Assembly: GCA_963824045.1 (NCBI GenBank)
Contig: CAWGNW010000017.1
Coordinates: 248,001 to 312,000 of the forward strand
Length of the DNA: 64,000 nt
Direction: 5' to 3'
DNA from: UBA9214 sp963824045
GTDB taxonomy: Bacteria > Pseudomonadota > Gammaproteobacteria > UBA9214
Part shown: positions 40,164-49,852 of the stretch, piece by piece
How the letters are laid out: every line of letters starts with the position of its first letter
Position numbering within the stretch: position 1 is the first letter of the stretch
Notes under the pieces: model-generated
Database searches by the model: none
What the model was told of the DNA's origin: nothing
Seen by the model: only the letters and a program-made list of their open reading frames with translations
Translations under genes and position numbers: made by a program

Positions 40164-41609
40164 ATGGGCAAGCCAACAGGATTCATCGAGTACGAGACGG
40201 CTTGACCGTAGCTATGCCCCGGCCGGCGATCGCGTCCAGCACTACCGGGAGTTTGTCATACCGTTGCCGGAAAACGAACTCAGCCAGCAAGGTGCGCGCT
40301 GCATGGATTGCGGCATCCCCTTTTGCCACCAGGGCTGTCCGGTCAACAACATTATTCCGGACTGGAATGACCACGTGTACCACGGCAACTGGGAAGAGGC
40401 ACTGGCGGTCCTGCACTCGACCAATAATTTTCCGGAATTTACCGGACGTATCTGCCCGGCACCCTGCGAGGCCGCTTGTACCCTCAACATCGACGACAAC
40501 CCGGTCACCATCAAGACCATCGAGTGTGCCATCGTGGACAAGGGCTGGCAGCAGGGCTGGATCACACCGCAGATTCCCGCGCACAGGACCGGCAAACAAG
40601 TTGCCGTTATCGGCTCGGGCCCCGCAGGTCTCGCCTGCGCGCAGCAACTGGCACGCGCCGGGCATGTCGTCGAGGTGTTCGAGAAACAGGACCGCATCGG
40701 TGGCCTGCTGCGTTACGGCATCCCCGACTTCAAGATGGAAAAACAGATCATCGACCGCCGCCTTGCACAGATGCAGGCCGAAGGTGTGACATTTCATACC
40801 GAGGCCCACGTCGGCGTCATCGCTGCCTGCACGGCAGTTGCTGGACAAGTTCGACGCGATCGTGCTGACCGGCGGCTCGGAACACTCGCGCGACCTGGAC
40901 GTCCCCGGGCGCGAACTTGTATGGCGTGCACTTCGCGATGGAGTTCCTGCCGCAGCAGAACAAGCGCAATGCCGGTGATGTGATTCCCGAGCAAATGGCG
41001 CTGAGTGCACGGGGCAAGCATGTGATCGTCATCGGTGGCGGCGATACCGGATCGGACTGCATCGGCACTTCTTTCCGCCAGTGCGCGCTTTCCGTAACCC
41101 AGCTGGAAATCCTGCCACGCCCGCCGGAAAAGGAGAACAAGGCGCTGACCTGGCCCGACTGGCCCAACAAGATGCGTACTTCCAGTTCCCAGGAAGAAGG
41201 CGCAATTCGCGACTGGTCGGTCTCCACCAGGTCCATCGAGGGCGAGAACGGCAAGGTCACCGCGATAAATTGCGTCCGGGTTGACTGGAAGCGGGCTGAC
41301 AATGGCCAGTGGCAGATGGAGGAAATTCCAGGTAGCGAATTCCAGCTCAAGGCTGACATGGTGTTGCTGGCAATGGGCTTCGTGCATCCCGTCCACGAGG
41401 GCATGCTGCAGGAACTGGGTGTGGACCTCGACCCGCGCGGCAACGTGCAGGCCGATACCGAACAATACCTGACCTCGATAGACAAGGTATTTTCTGCCGG
41501 CGACATGCGCCGCGGCCAGTCGCTGGTGGTCTGGGCTATTCGCGAAGGGCGGCAGTGCGCGCGTGCGGTCGACGAGTTTTTGATGGGTAGTTCGGAATTG
41601 CCGCGCTGA
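40164..41609 (+). CDS. gltD: Glutamate synthase small subunit GltD (three frameshifts)
   Basis: GltD oxidises NADPH and passes electrons through FAD and iron-sulfur clusters to GltB. Starting MGKPTGFIEYE at 40164, just after GGAGG, the sequence has GARCMDCGIPFC, RICPAPCEAACTLN cysteine clusters, the FAD motif VAVIGSGPAGLACA, the NADPH motif VIVIGGGDTGSDCIG and the closing FSAGDMRRGQSLVVWAI block. Frames change near 40198, 40836 and 40913; deleting one base at each gives a continuous 481-residue protein. All three look like single-base insertions. It is the second gene of the gltBD operon. Confidence 0.93.
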
Positions 41610-41668
41610 TTCTCCACATGTTGCACTGTTTGCATGGCAACACTGCAGGTTTTTTCTTCAGCGTGTGA

Positions 41669-42279
41669 TTTGAATTCGGGTTTCGCCTTCTCGGCGAGAT
41701 ACTTTCTCTTGCTTGCCCAAGAGAAAGTACCCAAAGAGAAAGGCACCCGGTGGCTTGTCCGGGCATAAATCTGCGATTTATGCCCGGATACCCTGCGCTT
41801 CTCGGGAAAACCGGCGCTCGCGCAACTCGCGATCTCGCTCCGCTCGATTACGCTCAGACAGGCGCGAGCTTGATCCGGTTTTCCCTGCGATGCTCGGCTG
41901 CGCCAGACGGGGTTTGTGGTGGCGTCCCAGAAGCTGTTGCCCATGCCCTATACCACTGGATCCCGGCCTGCGCCGGGATGACAAGACAAGATCGCGCTCG
42001 GGAGAGCGCTCCTACACTACAATCAGCAGGGGTTGAACGCCCGTCTGGCGCAGCCGAGCATCGCAGCCATTTCGGGATTGAGCAAGCCGCCCTGTTTGAG
42101 CTGGATTTGCAAGCCGCAAGGCGCGGCAAATCCTGCGAGTTCGGCGAGCGCCCGAAATGGTGAGAAGCGCAGGGAACCCGCGCAGCGGGCAAGCCTCCGG
42201 GTCCGTCTTTCTTTTGGATACTTTTCTTTGGCGGAGCAAAGAAAAGTATCTCGCCGAGAAGGCGAAACCCGAATTCAAA
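41669..42279. repeat. Long near-palindromic repeat element (about 610 bp)
   Basis: The 812-base gltD-hemE gap is filled mostly by this element. Its ends are 37-bp perfect inverted repeats (41669-41705 and 42243-42279; core GAATTCGGGTTTCGCC). Inside are further mirrored pairs: 13 bp at 41791-41803 / 42162-42174 and 26 bp at 41886-41911 / 42040-42065, and a central hairpin ATCCCGGC-CTGC-GCCGGGAT (41960-41979). Local hairpins occur at 41701-41729, 41759-41787 and 42220-42247. No transposase is encoded; short ORFs inside look spurious. It resembles a non-autonomous mobile or dispersed repeat. Confidence 0.85.
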
Positions 42280-42421
42280 ATCCCCTCGGGAGTGGGAACC
42301 TGCACCCGCCCTTATGGACACACAAGAAAAAGTACCTCCCCCGTTAGGGCGCAACCCGCAAATAACCCTATAATCCGGAAACAACAAACAACCACTGCCA
42401 TACCGGGGAACCACAACAACC

Positions 42422-43498
42422 ATGCAGCCATTACAAAATGACAGACTCCTCCGTGCCCTGCTGCGGGAACCGGTAGACACTACCCCCGTCTGGCTGATGC
42501 GCCAGGCTGGACGCTATTTGCCTGAATACATGCGGGTTCGCAAGCAGGCCGGCAGTTTCATGTCCTTGTGCACAAATCCTGAACTCGCCTGCGAGGTCAC
42601 CCTGCAACCCGTCAACCGCTTCCCGCTGGACGCAGCGATCCTGTTCTCGGATATCCTCACTATCCCGGATGCCATGGGACTGGGTCTGTACTTCGAGGAA
42701 GGCGAAGGGCCGCGCTTCAAAAAACCGGTGCGCACCCGGGCAGAAATCGATGCACTGGGCGTTCCCGATCCGGAAACCGAGCTGCGCTATGTCATGGACG
42801 CCGTGCGGCTGATCCGCCGTGAACTCGACAACCGCATTCCCCTGATCGGTTTTTCCGGCAGTCCGTGGACACTGGCGACCTACATGGTCGAGGGCGGTTC
42901 CACGAAAACCTTTTCACGCAGCAAGGGCATGCTCTACGGTGCACCGGAACTGCTGCATGCCCTGCTGGATACGCTCGCCGATTCAGTCGTCGTCTACCTC
43001 AATGCACAGATCGCTGCCGGTGCCCAGGCCGTGATGGTCTTTGATACCTGGGGCGGTGTGCTGACACCGGACGACTACCGTGACTATTCCCTGCAATACA
43101 TGCAGAAGATTGTTGCCGGACTGACCCGGGAAGCCGAGGGGCGGCGCGTCCCGGTTATTCTGTTCACCAAGGGAGGCTGCCAGTGGCTGGAAGACATGGC
43201 CGCTACCGGGGCTGACGCCCTGGGCATCGACTGGTCAACCGACCTGGCCGCTGCGCGCAGGCGTGTCGGTGACCGGGTTGCCCTGCAGGGCAACCTGGAT
43301 CCGGCCGTGCTGTATGCACCTCCAGCCGTCATTCGTGACAAGGTTGCCGGTGTCCTGGCGACTTTCGGTGCGGGCAGCGGCCACGTATTCAACCTGGGAC
43401 ACGGTATCACGCCGGACGTGGACCCGGAGCATACCGCCGTCCTGGTGCAGGCCGTGCACGAACTCAGTCGCCAGTATCACCAGCAGAGCGGCGGCTGA
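42422..43498 (+). CDS. hemE: Uroporphyrinogen decarboxylase
   Basis: HemE decarboxylates the four acetate side chains of uroporphyrinogen III to give coproporphyrinogen III in heme synthesis. The 358-residue protein has the signature PVWLMRQAGRYLPEY near residues 21-35, ILFSDILTIPDAMG with the catalytic aspartate, GFSGSPWTLATYMVEGG, and HVFNLGHGITPDVDPEH near the end. The frame and length are normal. A TATAAT at 42369-42374 may be its -10 element. It follows gltD, as in Pseudomonas, apart from the inserted repeat element. Confidence 0.97.
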   Translation: MQPLQNDRLLRALLREPVDTTPVWLMRQAGRYLPEYMRVRKQAGSFMSLCTNPELACEVTLQPVNRFPLDAAILFSDILTIPDAMGLGLYFEEGEGPRFKKPVRTRAEIDALGVPDPETELRYVMDAVRLIRRELDNRIPLIGFSGSPWTLATYMVEGGSTKTFSRSKGMLYGAPELLHALLDTLADSVVVYLNAQIAAGAQAVMVFDTWGGVLTPDDYRDYSLQYMQKIVAGLTREAEGRRVPVILFTKGGCQWLEDMAATGADALGIDWSTDLAAARRRVGDRVALQGNLDPAVLYAPPAVIRDKVAGVLATFGAGSGHVFNLGHGITPDVDPEHTAVLVQAVHELSRQYHQQSGG

Positions 43499-43562
43499 CA
43501 GTAACCGGAAAGCTACCCGCCCGCCGCTTACGGGTGTTCCACCGCTCACCCATTGTCCCTGG

Positions 43563-44069
43563 TCACATAGTCATGTGCGCAATACCCCAGTCTGCGCCGC
43601 CGTCTGCAGCTTCAGGATGCCGGTGAACAATCTCTTCCACCCGGGCAACCTGCTGTACCGGCACATCAATTATCAACAGAACCTCTGCATGCCGCATCGC
43701 ATCCCGGAACCTGTCCAGGCGCACACTTGGCACCCGTGACGTAAACCCAAGCCCCGCCAGGAAGGAAAGCAGCATGATGCCGACCGGCAGTAACAGCCAG
43801 GGCCACCCGGTCTGCAACAATGCCATGACGATCAGCAGCAACAGTGCCATGCAGAATGCAGCCAGGTTCGTCAGCCAGAGAATCTTCTCGACACGTGCAG
43901 CCTTGTCACCGCGCAGCTGCGGGATTGCCTGCGCAAGATCGCCGGGGTCTCCCCCCTGTCGGTATATGGTATGGATGTACCTGCGCTTGATACCCTGCTG
44001 CTCCAGTTCCTGCACCAATGTACTCGCATGCGAGGTATCCGGCAGCAGAAAATAAAGCCGTCGTTTCAT
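43563..44069 (-). CDS. Membrane protein of unknown function
   Basis: The 168-residue protein starts MKRRLYFLLPDTSHASTLVQEL from an ATG with GGAGAGAG nine bases upstream. The first 55 residues form a small cytosolic alpha/beta-like part with HASTLVQELEQQGIKRRYIH. Two membrane segments follow (about residues 65-85 and 90-110), then a soluble C-terminal part with RHAEVLLIIDVPVQQVARVEEIV ending in histidine-rich HRHPEAADGG. I do not recognise the family beyond a resemblance to small proteins with this N-terminal motif in other gammaproteobacteria. It is convergent with hemE. Confidence 0.7.
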   Translation of the reverse strand: MKRRLYFLLPDTSHASTLVQELEQQGIKRRYIHTIYRQGGDPGDLAQAIPQLRGDKAARVEKILWLTNLAAFCMALLLLIVMALLQTGWPWLLLPVGIMLLSFLAGLGFTSRVPSVRLDRFRDAMRHAEVLLIIDVPVQQVARVEEIVHRHPEAADGGADWGIAHMTM

Positions 44070-44635
44070 CACACTCTCTCCGGTAACGGGGAGCACTGAC
44101 CCTTGCCGCGCCCATCCGGACCACAGCCCGCGCCCTCAATACCGTAGATGAAACACCCGGCTGCAACTGGTGCGGGTCGACAGGATACAGACGCATATGC
44201 CAGCCACACCAAACCTGTAATTAATGCTTAGAATACCTGACTGTTCCTGTCAAGAATTACCCGGATACCCGAGGGTTTCCGAGGCGGGCAGTGACAATAT
44301 TTTGTCTGTAACCCTGTGCGGCCAGATAAAGCAGTCGGTATCTCACAGCCTGTGCAACAGCATTTATCACACTTTTCTATGTATAGATAAATCGCGTGCA
44401 GGGTAAGCATCGCCTTCCAGCAACTGGAAAAATGAAACGGGTGTTCGATTCAATAGCTTGAAGCCGGGTGATCGATATTGCACACTTGCCGGCCTGTCAC
44501 ACCCACAAACACCGCCCCGAAAACGCCCTGTGACGGCAGGGCTGAATGTGGCAGGATTGACGCAGGTCATGTTTATAAAGTTGCAAGCTTGCTAGGGTGA
44601 CAGCGCTTTTTCTTAACGCAGATGGAGATCGTCAA
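44070..44635. other. Gene-free region upstream of a small membrane protein
   Basis: I see no supportable gene in these 566 bases. It is more AT-rich than its neighbours around 44220-44410. No consensus promoter, terminator or repeat stands out. TTTATAAAG at 44572-44580 could be part of a promoter for the 44636 gene. Confidence 0.4.
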
Positions 44636-44944
44636 ATGGAAGCAACCAGCAAACTGAGTCGATTGTTCCGAACCAGCAGGGACCAGAAGGAAATTGAAGA
44701 CTGGATTTTCTCCCTGACACCTCTGGGTGTCGCGTTCGTATTCTTCATCATCTTCGTGTTACCAATGGACCTGCCAAACAAGGACATGATTCTGGTAACC
44801 GGTATTGCCGCCGGCTTCACCGGTCTGCAGAGCTACTGGATTTTCCGCGGCTGGCGCAAGAACCATGGCAGCACCGTGCTGCTGGGCATCATCGGCATCG
44901 CCATCACCCTGTGCCTTGCCTGGGGCTATATGACATTCATGTAG
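44636..44944 (+). CDS. Small three-span membrane protein of unknown function
   Basis: From ATG 44636 (GGAG eight bases upstream) the product has 102 residues: a charged N-terminus MEATSKLSRLFRTSRDQKEIEDW, then three hydrophobic segments at about residues 26-42, 52-66 and 79-98, with a GWRKNHG loop between the second and third. It ends AWGYMTFM. I do not recognise the family. It stands alone, with 540 bases of non-coding sequence upstream and a convergent purU downstream. Confidence 0.65.
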   Translation: MEATSKLSRLFRTSRDQKEIEDWIFSLTPLGVAFVFFIIFVLPMDLPNKDMILVTGIAAGFTGLQSYWIFRGWRKNHGSTVLLGIIGIAITLCLAWGYMTFM

Positions 44945-45155
44945 TCCTGACTCCGGCAACAGCCGCAGCTGCAGGCTGCGACTGCTGCAGGGGTGTTTGA
45001 CAGCGAGTCACCGCCCAACGGATATAGTGACTACACCCCTGTAACGACAAGCTGATACCCGCTCAGGGGCCTGCGTCATGCAGGCACTTGAGCGCGTGAG
45101 TTTATATTCATCTGCCGATGGTGAATAACCTGCCGCAGGATATCCTGCCTGCGAA

Positions 45156-46025
45156 TCAGGCGAAGATGACCGTTCGATTCCGGTAAACCAGAACGTCGCG
45201 ATGCAGCTGGTGCCAGACGGCACGGGCCAGCACGATCTTTTCCAGATCGCGACCCATGCGAACCATATCCTCCACAGAATCCTTGTGGCTCACGTGCACG
45301 ACATCCTGCTCGATGATCGGTCCGGCATCCAGTTCTGCCGTGACATAGTGGCTGGTGGCGCCGATGATTTTCACACCGCGCTCGTGGGCTGAATGATAGG
45401 GACGGCCGCCCGGGAAAGCCGGCAGGAAAGAATGGTGAATATTGATGATTCTTTCCGGATACCGTTTGATAAAGCCGTCCCCGAGGACCTGCATGTAACG
45501 CGCCAGCACCACGAAATCGATATCGTACTGCTGCAGCAGGTCCAGTTGTTTCAGCTCCTGCTCGCGCCGGTTTTCCACTGTCACCGGCAGGTGATAAAAA
45601 TCGATGCCGAGACGCTCCGTGGCTTCACGCAGGTCCGGATGGTTACTGATGATCAGCGGTATCTCGACCCGCCACTCGCCTGACTCGTAGCGCGCCAGGA
45701 TATCGTGGAAACAATGCGGCAGCTTCGACACAAACACCGCCATGCGCGGCACCTCGTCGGAAAAGTACAATTGCCAGCGCATGCCGAAGCGCCCGGCCAC
45801 CTGCCCGTCGAACTCCCTGCCGATGTTGCCGGCCCCGATGGCGAAGCGTTCCAGGTCCCACTCGACCCGCAGGAAAAACACCTGCTGCTCGCGGTCGACG
45901 TGCTGGTCCAGATAGAGGATGTTCCCCGCATTGCGGAAAATGAAGTCGGTGATCGCCACCACGATTCCCGGCTGGTCCGGACAGTGCACCAGCAGGGTGG
46001 CCGACCTTGAGCGCGCCGCGGTCAT
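45156..46025 (-). CDS. purU: Formyltetrahydrofolate deformylase
   Basis: PurU hydrolyses 10-formyl-tetrahydrofolate to formate and tetrahydrofolate and so balances one-carbon pools. The 289-residue protein has an N-terminal ACT domain (TLLVHCPDQPGIVVAITDFIF), then a formyltransferase-type domain with IISNHPDLR, DFVVLARYMQVLG, the catalytic IINIHHSFLPAFPGGRPY and GATSHYVTAELDAGPIIEQ. The last block carries the catalytic aspartate. Its start overlaps the stop of the upstream kinase-like gene by four bases, so they are translationally coupled. Confidence 0.95.
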   Translation of the reverse strand: MTAARSRSATLLVHCPDQPGIVVAITDFIFRNAGNILYLDQHVDREQQVFFLRVEWDLERFAIGAGNIGREFDGQVAGRFGMRWQLYFSDEVPRMAVFVSKLPHCFHDILARYESGEWRVEIPLIISNHPDLREATERLGIDFYHLPVTVENRREQELKQLDLLQQYDIDFVVLARYMQVLGDGFIKRYPERIINIHHSFLPAFPGGRPYHSAHERGVKIIGATSHYVTAELDAGPIIEQDVVHVSHKDSVEDMVRMGRDLEKIVLARAVWHQLHRDVLVYRNRTVIFA

Positions 46026-46903
46026 GCGGTCAACTCACTCAACAGGGAATCCAGCATGCCCTGCGCCTGCGACAGGTAGCCGCCGCCGAACATGTTGAAG
46101 TGGTTGAGGATGTGGTACAGGTTATAGAGCTGCCTGCGCACGGCATAGCCCGCATCCAGCGGATAATGCTCGCGGTAGGCGGCGTAGAAATCCCGCCCGA
46201 ATCCGCCGAACAGTTCCGTCATGGCGATATCGGCCTCGCGGTCGCCGTAGTAGACCGCCGGATCGAAAATTGCCGGCTCACCGGAGCGGGTGAATGCCTG
46301 GTTGCCGCCCCAGAGGTCGCCGTGCAGCAGGGAGGCCGCCGGGGTGTAGCTGCTGAACAGCTGCGGGAATTCCGCCAGCAGGCGCTCCCCCCCTGCCTGC
46401 AGCCTGCTGCCAGCACCGTTGCGCACCGCCAGGTCGAGCTGGAACCGCAGCCGGTTGTCACGCCAGAAGTCGATCCAGTCATCTGCCGGTGTGTTGATCT
46501 GCAGGGTCGCTCCGATGGTATTGTCGCGCACCCAGCCGAATTCCGGCCGGGTGATGCGATGCAGGTTCGCCAGCCCGGCCGCCAGCACCGCGGTATCACC
46601 GCGTCCAACCAGGTCCAGGTACTCCATCACGATGTAGGACGACTGCCCGTCACTTCCCCAGCAAACCGGTTCCGGTACCCGCAGTTCGCTGCACTGCTGC
46701 AACTCCTGCAAACCCAGCGCCTCGGCCGCAAACATCCCGGCCTGTCCTGCACCGCTCAACTTCACCAGATAACTGCACTCGCCGTAGTCCACGCGCAACG
46801 CCTGGTTGATACAGCCGCCGCCAATGGCTTCCCGCTGCTGCAACCCGGCCCGCCGGCCTGTCGCCGCCTCGATATCCGCACTGATTGCTTCCCACAGGGG
46901 CAT
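46022..46903 (-). CDS. Fructosamine-kinase family protein
   Basis: Fructosamine kinases phosphorylate sugar adducts on proteins so that they fall off. The 293-residue protein begins MPLWEAISADIEAATGRR and has the family G-G-G-x-I-N loop (AIGGGCINQA), the lysine strand SYLVKLSG, MEYLDL, GLANLHRITRPEFGW, the catalytic loop HGDLWGGNQAF and a FDPAVYYGDREADIAM metal site. The closest characterised relatives are the bacterial FN3K-like proteins; the substrate is inferred. It lies between the exonuclease and purU and overlaps purU by four bases. A 30-base gap separates it from the exonuclease. Confidence 0.9.
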   Translation of the reverse strand: MPLWEAISADIEAATGRRAGLQQREAIGGGCINQALRVDYGECSYLVKLSGAGQAGMFAAEALGLQELQQCSELRVPEPVCWGSDGQSSYIVMEYLDLVGRGDTAVLAAGLANLHRITRPEFGWVRDNTIGATLQINTPADDWIDFWRDNRLRFQLDLAVRNGAGSRLQAGGERLLAEFPQLFSSYTPAASLLHGDLWGGNQAFTRSGEPAIFDPAVYYGDREADIAMTELFGGFGRDFYAAYREHYPLDAGYAVRRQLYNLYHILNHFNMFGGGYLSQAQGMLDSLLSELTA

Positions 46904-46932
46904 CACGAAACCTGCTGACACGCGCCAATCAT

Positions 46933-47829
46933 TCAACCGGCAAGCCTGGCAAGCCGCGCCTGCGTCATGCGCCCCAGTCCCAGTTCTTCGCATGCGGCGC
47001 TGACATCGTTCGCGGCAACCTTGCGCCTGCCAAGCTCGTTCAGGCTCACCACCATGTCCGGATCAAGCGCAATACCGGTGAGCTGCCTTGCCAGCATGGC
47101 AGCGTCGCGATGTTCCTGCAACAGCCGCTGGATGCGCGCGGCACCGCGCAGGGGCAGTCCGGCCACGGCCTCGACCTGCCGGTAGAGTTCCGTCAGGGTC
47201 CCGAAATGCGCCAGCAGGGCTGCCGCGGTCTTCGCGCCGATACCCGGTATGCCGGGGATATTGTCGACACTGTCACCCGTGAGTGCGAGCCAGTCAGCGA
47301 CCTGCCCCGCCTCGACCCCCAGCCATGCCGGCACATCGGCGCAGGCATATCGCCGGTTGCGCGCAAAATCCCAGAACAGGTCACCGGGCTCGAGCAATTG
47401 CGCCAGGTCCTTGTCCGCGGAAAGAATCACGATCGGCATATCCGGGCGTCGCAGCCGTGCCGCCAGGGTGCCGATGAGATCATCGGCCTCGTAGGTATCG
47501 CTGGCGTATTGCGCCAGCCCGAGATGTCCGACCAGCTGCCGGCAATAGGCAAACTGCTGGAGCAGCCCGGCGGGCGGGGCCTCCCGGTTTGCCTTGTAGT
47601 CGGGATAAATGCCGTTGCGAAACGAACTGGTGAGGCTCTCGTCGAAGACCACGGCCACGTGCTCGGGCTCGGCCTGTTCGAGAAAACTCCCGAGAAACCC
47701 GGCGAAACCGTGCAGGGCGTTGATCGGCATGCCATCCCGGTTGTAGAGCGAATCCGGCACCGAGTACCAGGCGCGAAAGATATAGATGCTGGCGTCGATC
47801 AGGTAAACGCCGCGGTCTCCGGCAGACAC
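46933..47829 (-). CDS. 5'-3' exonuclease (PolA N-terminal / FEN family)
   Basis: The 298-residue protein is a stand-alone flap-endonuclease-type nuclease. It has YLIDASIYIFRAWYSVP, VVFDESLTSSFRNGIYPDYKANR, EADDLIGTLA and LSADKDLAQLL, all metal-binding acidic motifs, and the helix-hairpin-helix GIPGIGAKTAAALL. This is the family of the E. coli Xni/ExoIX and the DNA polymerase I N-terminal domain, which processes RNA primers and flaps. There is no polymerase domain. The start MSAGDRGVYLIDASIY fits the fold. It is followed by the FN3K-like gene on the same strand. Confidence 0.92.
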   Translation of the reverse strand: MSAGDRGVYLIDASIYIFRAWYSVPDSLYNRDGMPINALHGFAGFLGSFLEQAEPEHVAVVFDESLTSSFRNGIYPDYKANREAPPAGLLQQFAYCRQLVGHLGLAQYASDTYEADDLIGTLAARLRRPDMPIVILSADKDLAQLLEPGDLFWDFARNRRYACADVPAWLGVEAGQVADWLALTGDSVDNIPGIPGIGAKTAAALLAHFGTLTELYRQVEAVAGLPLRGAARIQRLLQEHRDAAMLARQLTGIALDPDMVVSLNELGRRKVAANDVSAACEELGLGRMTQARLARLAG

Positions 47830-47836
47830 GCCGACT

Positions 47837-48454
47837 TCAGTTGCAGCTTGCGCGGGTCCGCCGCGTCACCAGGCGCTCGTGCAGCGGGCTGCTGCGCGGG
47901 AAGTGGGCGCGCAGGAACTCCATCTGGTCAGCAAGCACCCCGCGCCCCTGCAGGTAGATGTACTCTGCATGCGTCGGCACAAACGGCACCGCCAGCAGTT
48001 CCATACCCGCCTGCTCGGGCGTCTGCCCGGCCTTGTGGTTGTTGCAGCGCCGGCAGGCCGTAACCACATTGCTCCAGACATCCTGCCCGCCCTGGATAAC
48101 CGGTGTCACGTGGTCACGGGACAGATCCCGGTCGGGAAAGACCTCACCGCAGTACAGGCAGAGATGCGAATCCCGCCGGAACAGGGCCGGGTTGTTGAGT
48201 GGCGGCACGTAGCGGTCACGCAGGCGGTTGAGCGCGTGATTGCGCCCGTAGGTGGCGATGATGGAATTGATCTCGATTTTGCTGCGTCGTCCGCTGCACG
48301 CGGAGATGCCACCATGGATGCGATACAGCGGCGTGCCGCAGGTATAGGCCACCTGCTCAAGGTGATAGAGGCGCACGGCTTCCCGGAACCCGACCCACTC
48401 AAGGGGCATGCCGGAAGCATCCGTACGCAGAACCTGTTGACTCAGATCGTACAC
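47837..48454 (-). CDS. HNH endonuclease
   Basis: The 205-residue protein has a central HNH domain with zinc pairs: CLYCGEVFPDRDLSRDHVTPVIQGG, then NVVTACRRCNNHKAGQTPEQAG. The DH is the metal/catalytic histidine. The N-terminal 90 residues hold DASGMPLEWVGFREAVRLYHLEQV, as in many chromosomal HNH proteins of gammaproteobacteria of unknown role. There is no linked methylase or restriction gene. It heads the minus-strand group HNH-exonuclease-FN3K-purU, with an 8-base gap to the exonuclease, and is divergent from pntA. Confidence 0.88.
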   Translation of the reverse strand: MYDLSQQVLRTDASGMPLEWVGFREAVRLYHLEQVAYTCGTPLYRIHGGISACSGRRSKIEINSIIATYGRNHALNRLRDRYVPPLNNPALFRRDSHLCLYCGEVFPDRDLSRDHVTPVIQGGQDVWSNVVTACRRCNNHKAGQTPEQAGMELLAVPFVPTHAEYIYLQGRGVLADQMEFLRAHFPRSSPLHERLVTRRTRASCN

Positions 48455-48715
48455 TGCAGCCTCCGCGTCGAGGTGCCGCTTTTATCTCAAATCCCGCTGC
48501 GAATGTAAATCCATTTGCCGGAATAATGCACCATTGTGGCGCTACATCACCGCCAAGCAGTTATTCAATCCCTGCACGGAATCCGCTACTATTGCGCCCT
48601 CTGCAGCGCGGCATCCAGTCCCTGGCCTGAACGCCACGACAGATTCTGCCTGAACAATGTGACGACCAGACGAAACCTGTCCGACTCGAACCTTCGATAA
48701 CCCAGGAGACAAGCC

Positions 48716-49852
48716 ATGCCGATTCGCGTGGGCGCCCCCAAAGAAACCACTCCCGGAGAGCGACGGGTTGCCCTGGTGCCCGATGTTGCACAGCGCCTGG
48801 TCAAGCTCGGCGTGGAAGTCCTGCTGGAGAGCGGCGCCGGCAACGCCGCCTATTACCCGGATGCCGCCTACAGGGACACCCGCATTGTCAGTGACGCCGC
48901 CAGCCTGTACGCGGAATGCGATGTCATCCTCGGCGTGCAGCCGCCGGACGACGCGGCCATCGCTCAGCTGCGTCCCGGCAGCAGCGTCATCGGCTTCATG
49001 CAGGCCCACAAGTACCCGGACAAGGTAAAGCGCCTGAAAGAAGGGAATATCACCAGCTATGCCATGGAACTGGTGCCGCGTATCTCGCGCGCCCAGAGCA
49101 TGGACGCGCTGTCGTCACAGGCCGCGGTCGCCGGGTACAAGGCCGCACTGATGGCCGCCAGCCTGTCAGGACGCTTCTTCCCCATGCTGACCACCGCGGC
49201 CGGCACCATCCGCCCGGCGAAGGCGGTCATCATCGGTGCCGGTGTCGCCGGCCTGCAGGCCATCGCCACCTGCCGGCGCCTGGGGGCGATGGTGGAAGGC
49301 TACGATGTGCGCGGCGCCACCAAGGAACAGGTCGAATCGCTCGGCGCGAAATTTATCGATACCAGCCGTGGCCGCGGAAGGCAGCGGCGGCTATGCCCGC
49401 GAACTCACGGAGGAGGAGAAGCAGCAGCAGCAGGAAATCCTCGCCAGGCACATCGCCGCGGCGGATGCCGTCATCACCACGGCGGCCATTCCCGGACGGG
49501 CCGTCACCGCGCATCATCCCGGCCTCCATGGTCGACGGCATGAAGCCCGGCTCCGTGATCATCGACCTGGCGGCCGAGGGTGGCGGCAACTGCGAACTGA
49601 CGCAACCCGGCGAGCAGATCGAGCACAACAGCGTCATTATCTACGGCCCGCTCAACGTGCCCAGCATGCTGGCGGTACACGCCAGCGAGATGTATGCCAA
49701 GAACCTGCTGAATTTCCTGACGCCTGATGATCAGGGACGGGGAGCTGGCGCCTGACTGGGAAGACGAGGTGATCGCCGGCAGCGCCCTCACCCACAACGG
49801 CGAGATCCGGCATGCCCCGAGCCGCGAACTGGTGGAAGGAGAGCAATCATGA
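48716..49852 (+). CDS. pntA: NAD(P) transhydrogenase subunit alpha 1 (three frameshifts)
   Basis: This subunit binds NAD(H) in the proton-translocating transhydrogenase that makes NADPH. It starts MPIRVGAPKETTPGERRVAL, with VIGFMQAHKYPDKVKRL, RISRAQSMDALSSQAAVAGYKA, and the NAD motif VIIGAGVAGLQAIATCRRLGA. The frame then breaks near 49367, 49504 and 49726; the remaining blocks (AAEGSGGYARELTEEEK, PRIIPASMVDGMKPGSVI, GELAPDWEDEVIAGSALTHN) lie in other phases. Deleting one base at each site gives 378 residues. The stop overlaps the alpha-2 start by four bases (ATGA). The membrane domain is a separate gene, as in many proteobacteria. Confidence 0.93.

Noticed and set aside
41750..42441. Several short ORFs inside the long palindromic element
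   Set aside because: They follow the inverted-repeat structure, occur on both strands alike, and show no protein motif.
45160..45185. GTTCGATTCCGG, resembling a tRNA T-loop
   Set aside because: It lies within the purU coding sequence and no other tRNA arms fit around it.
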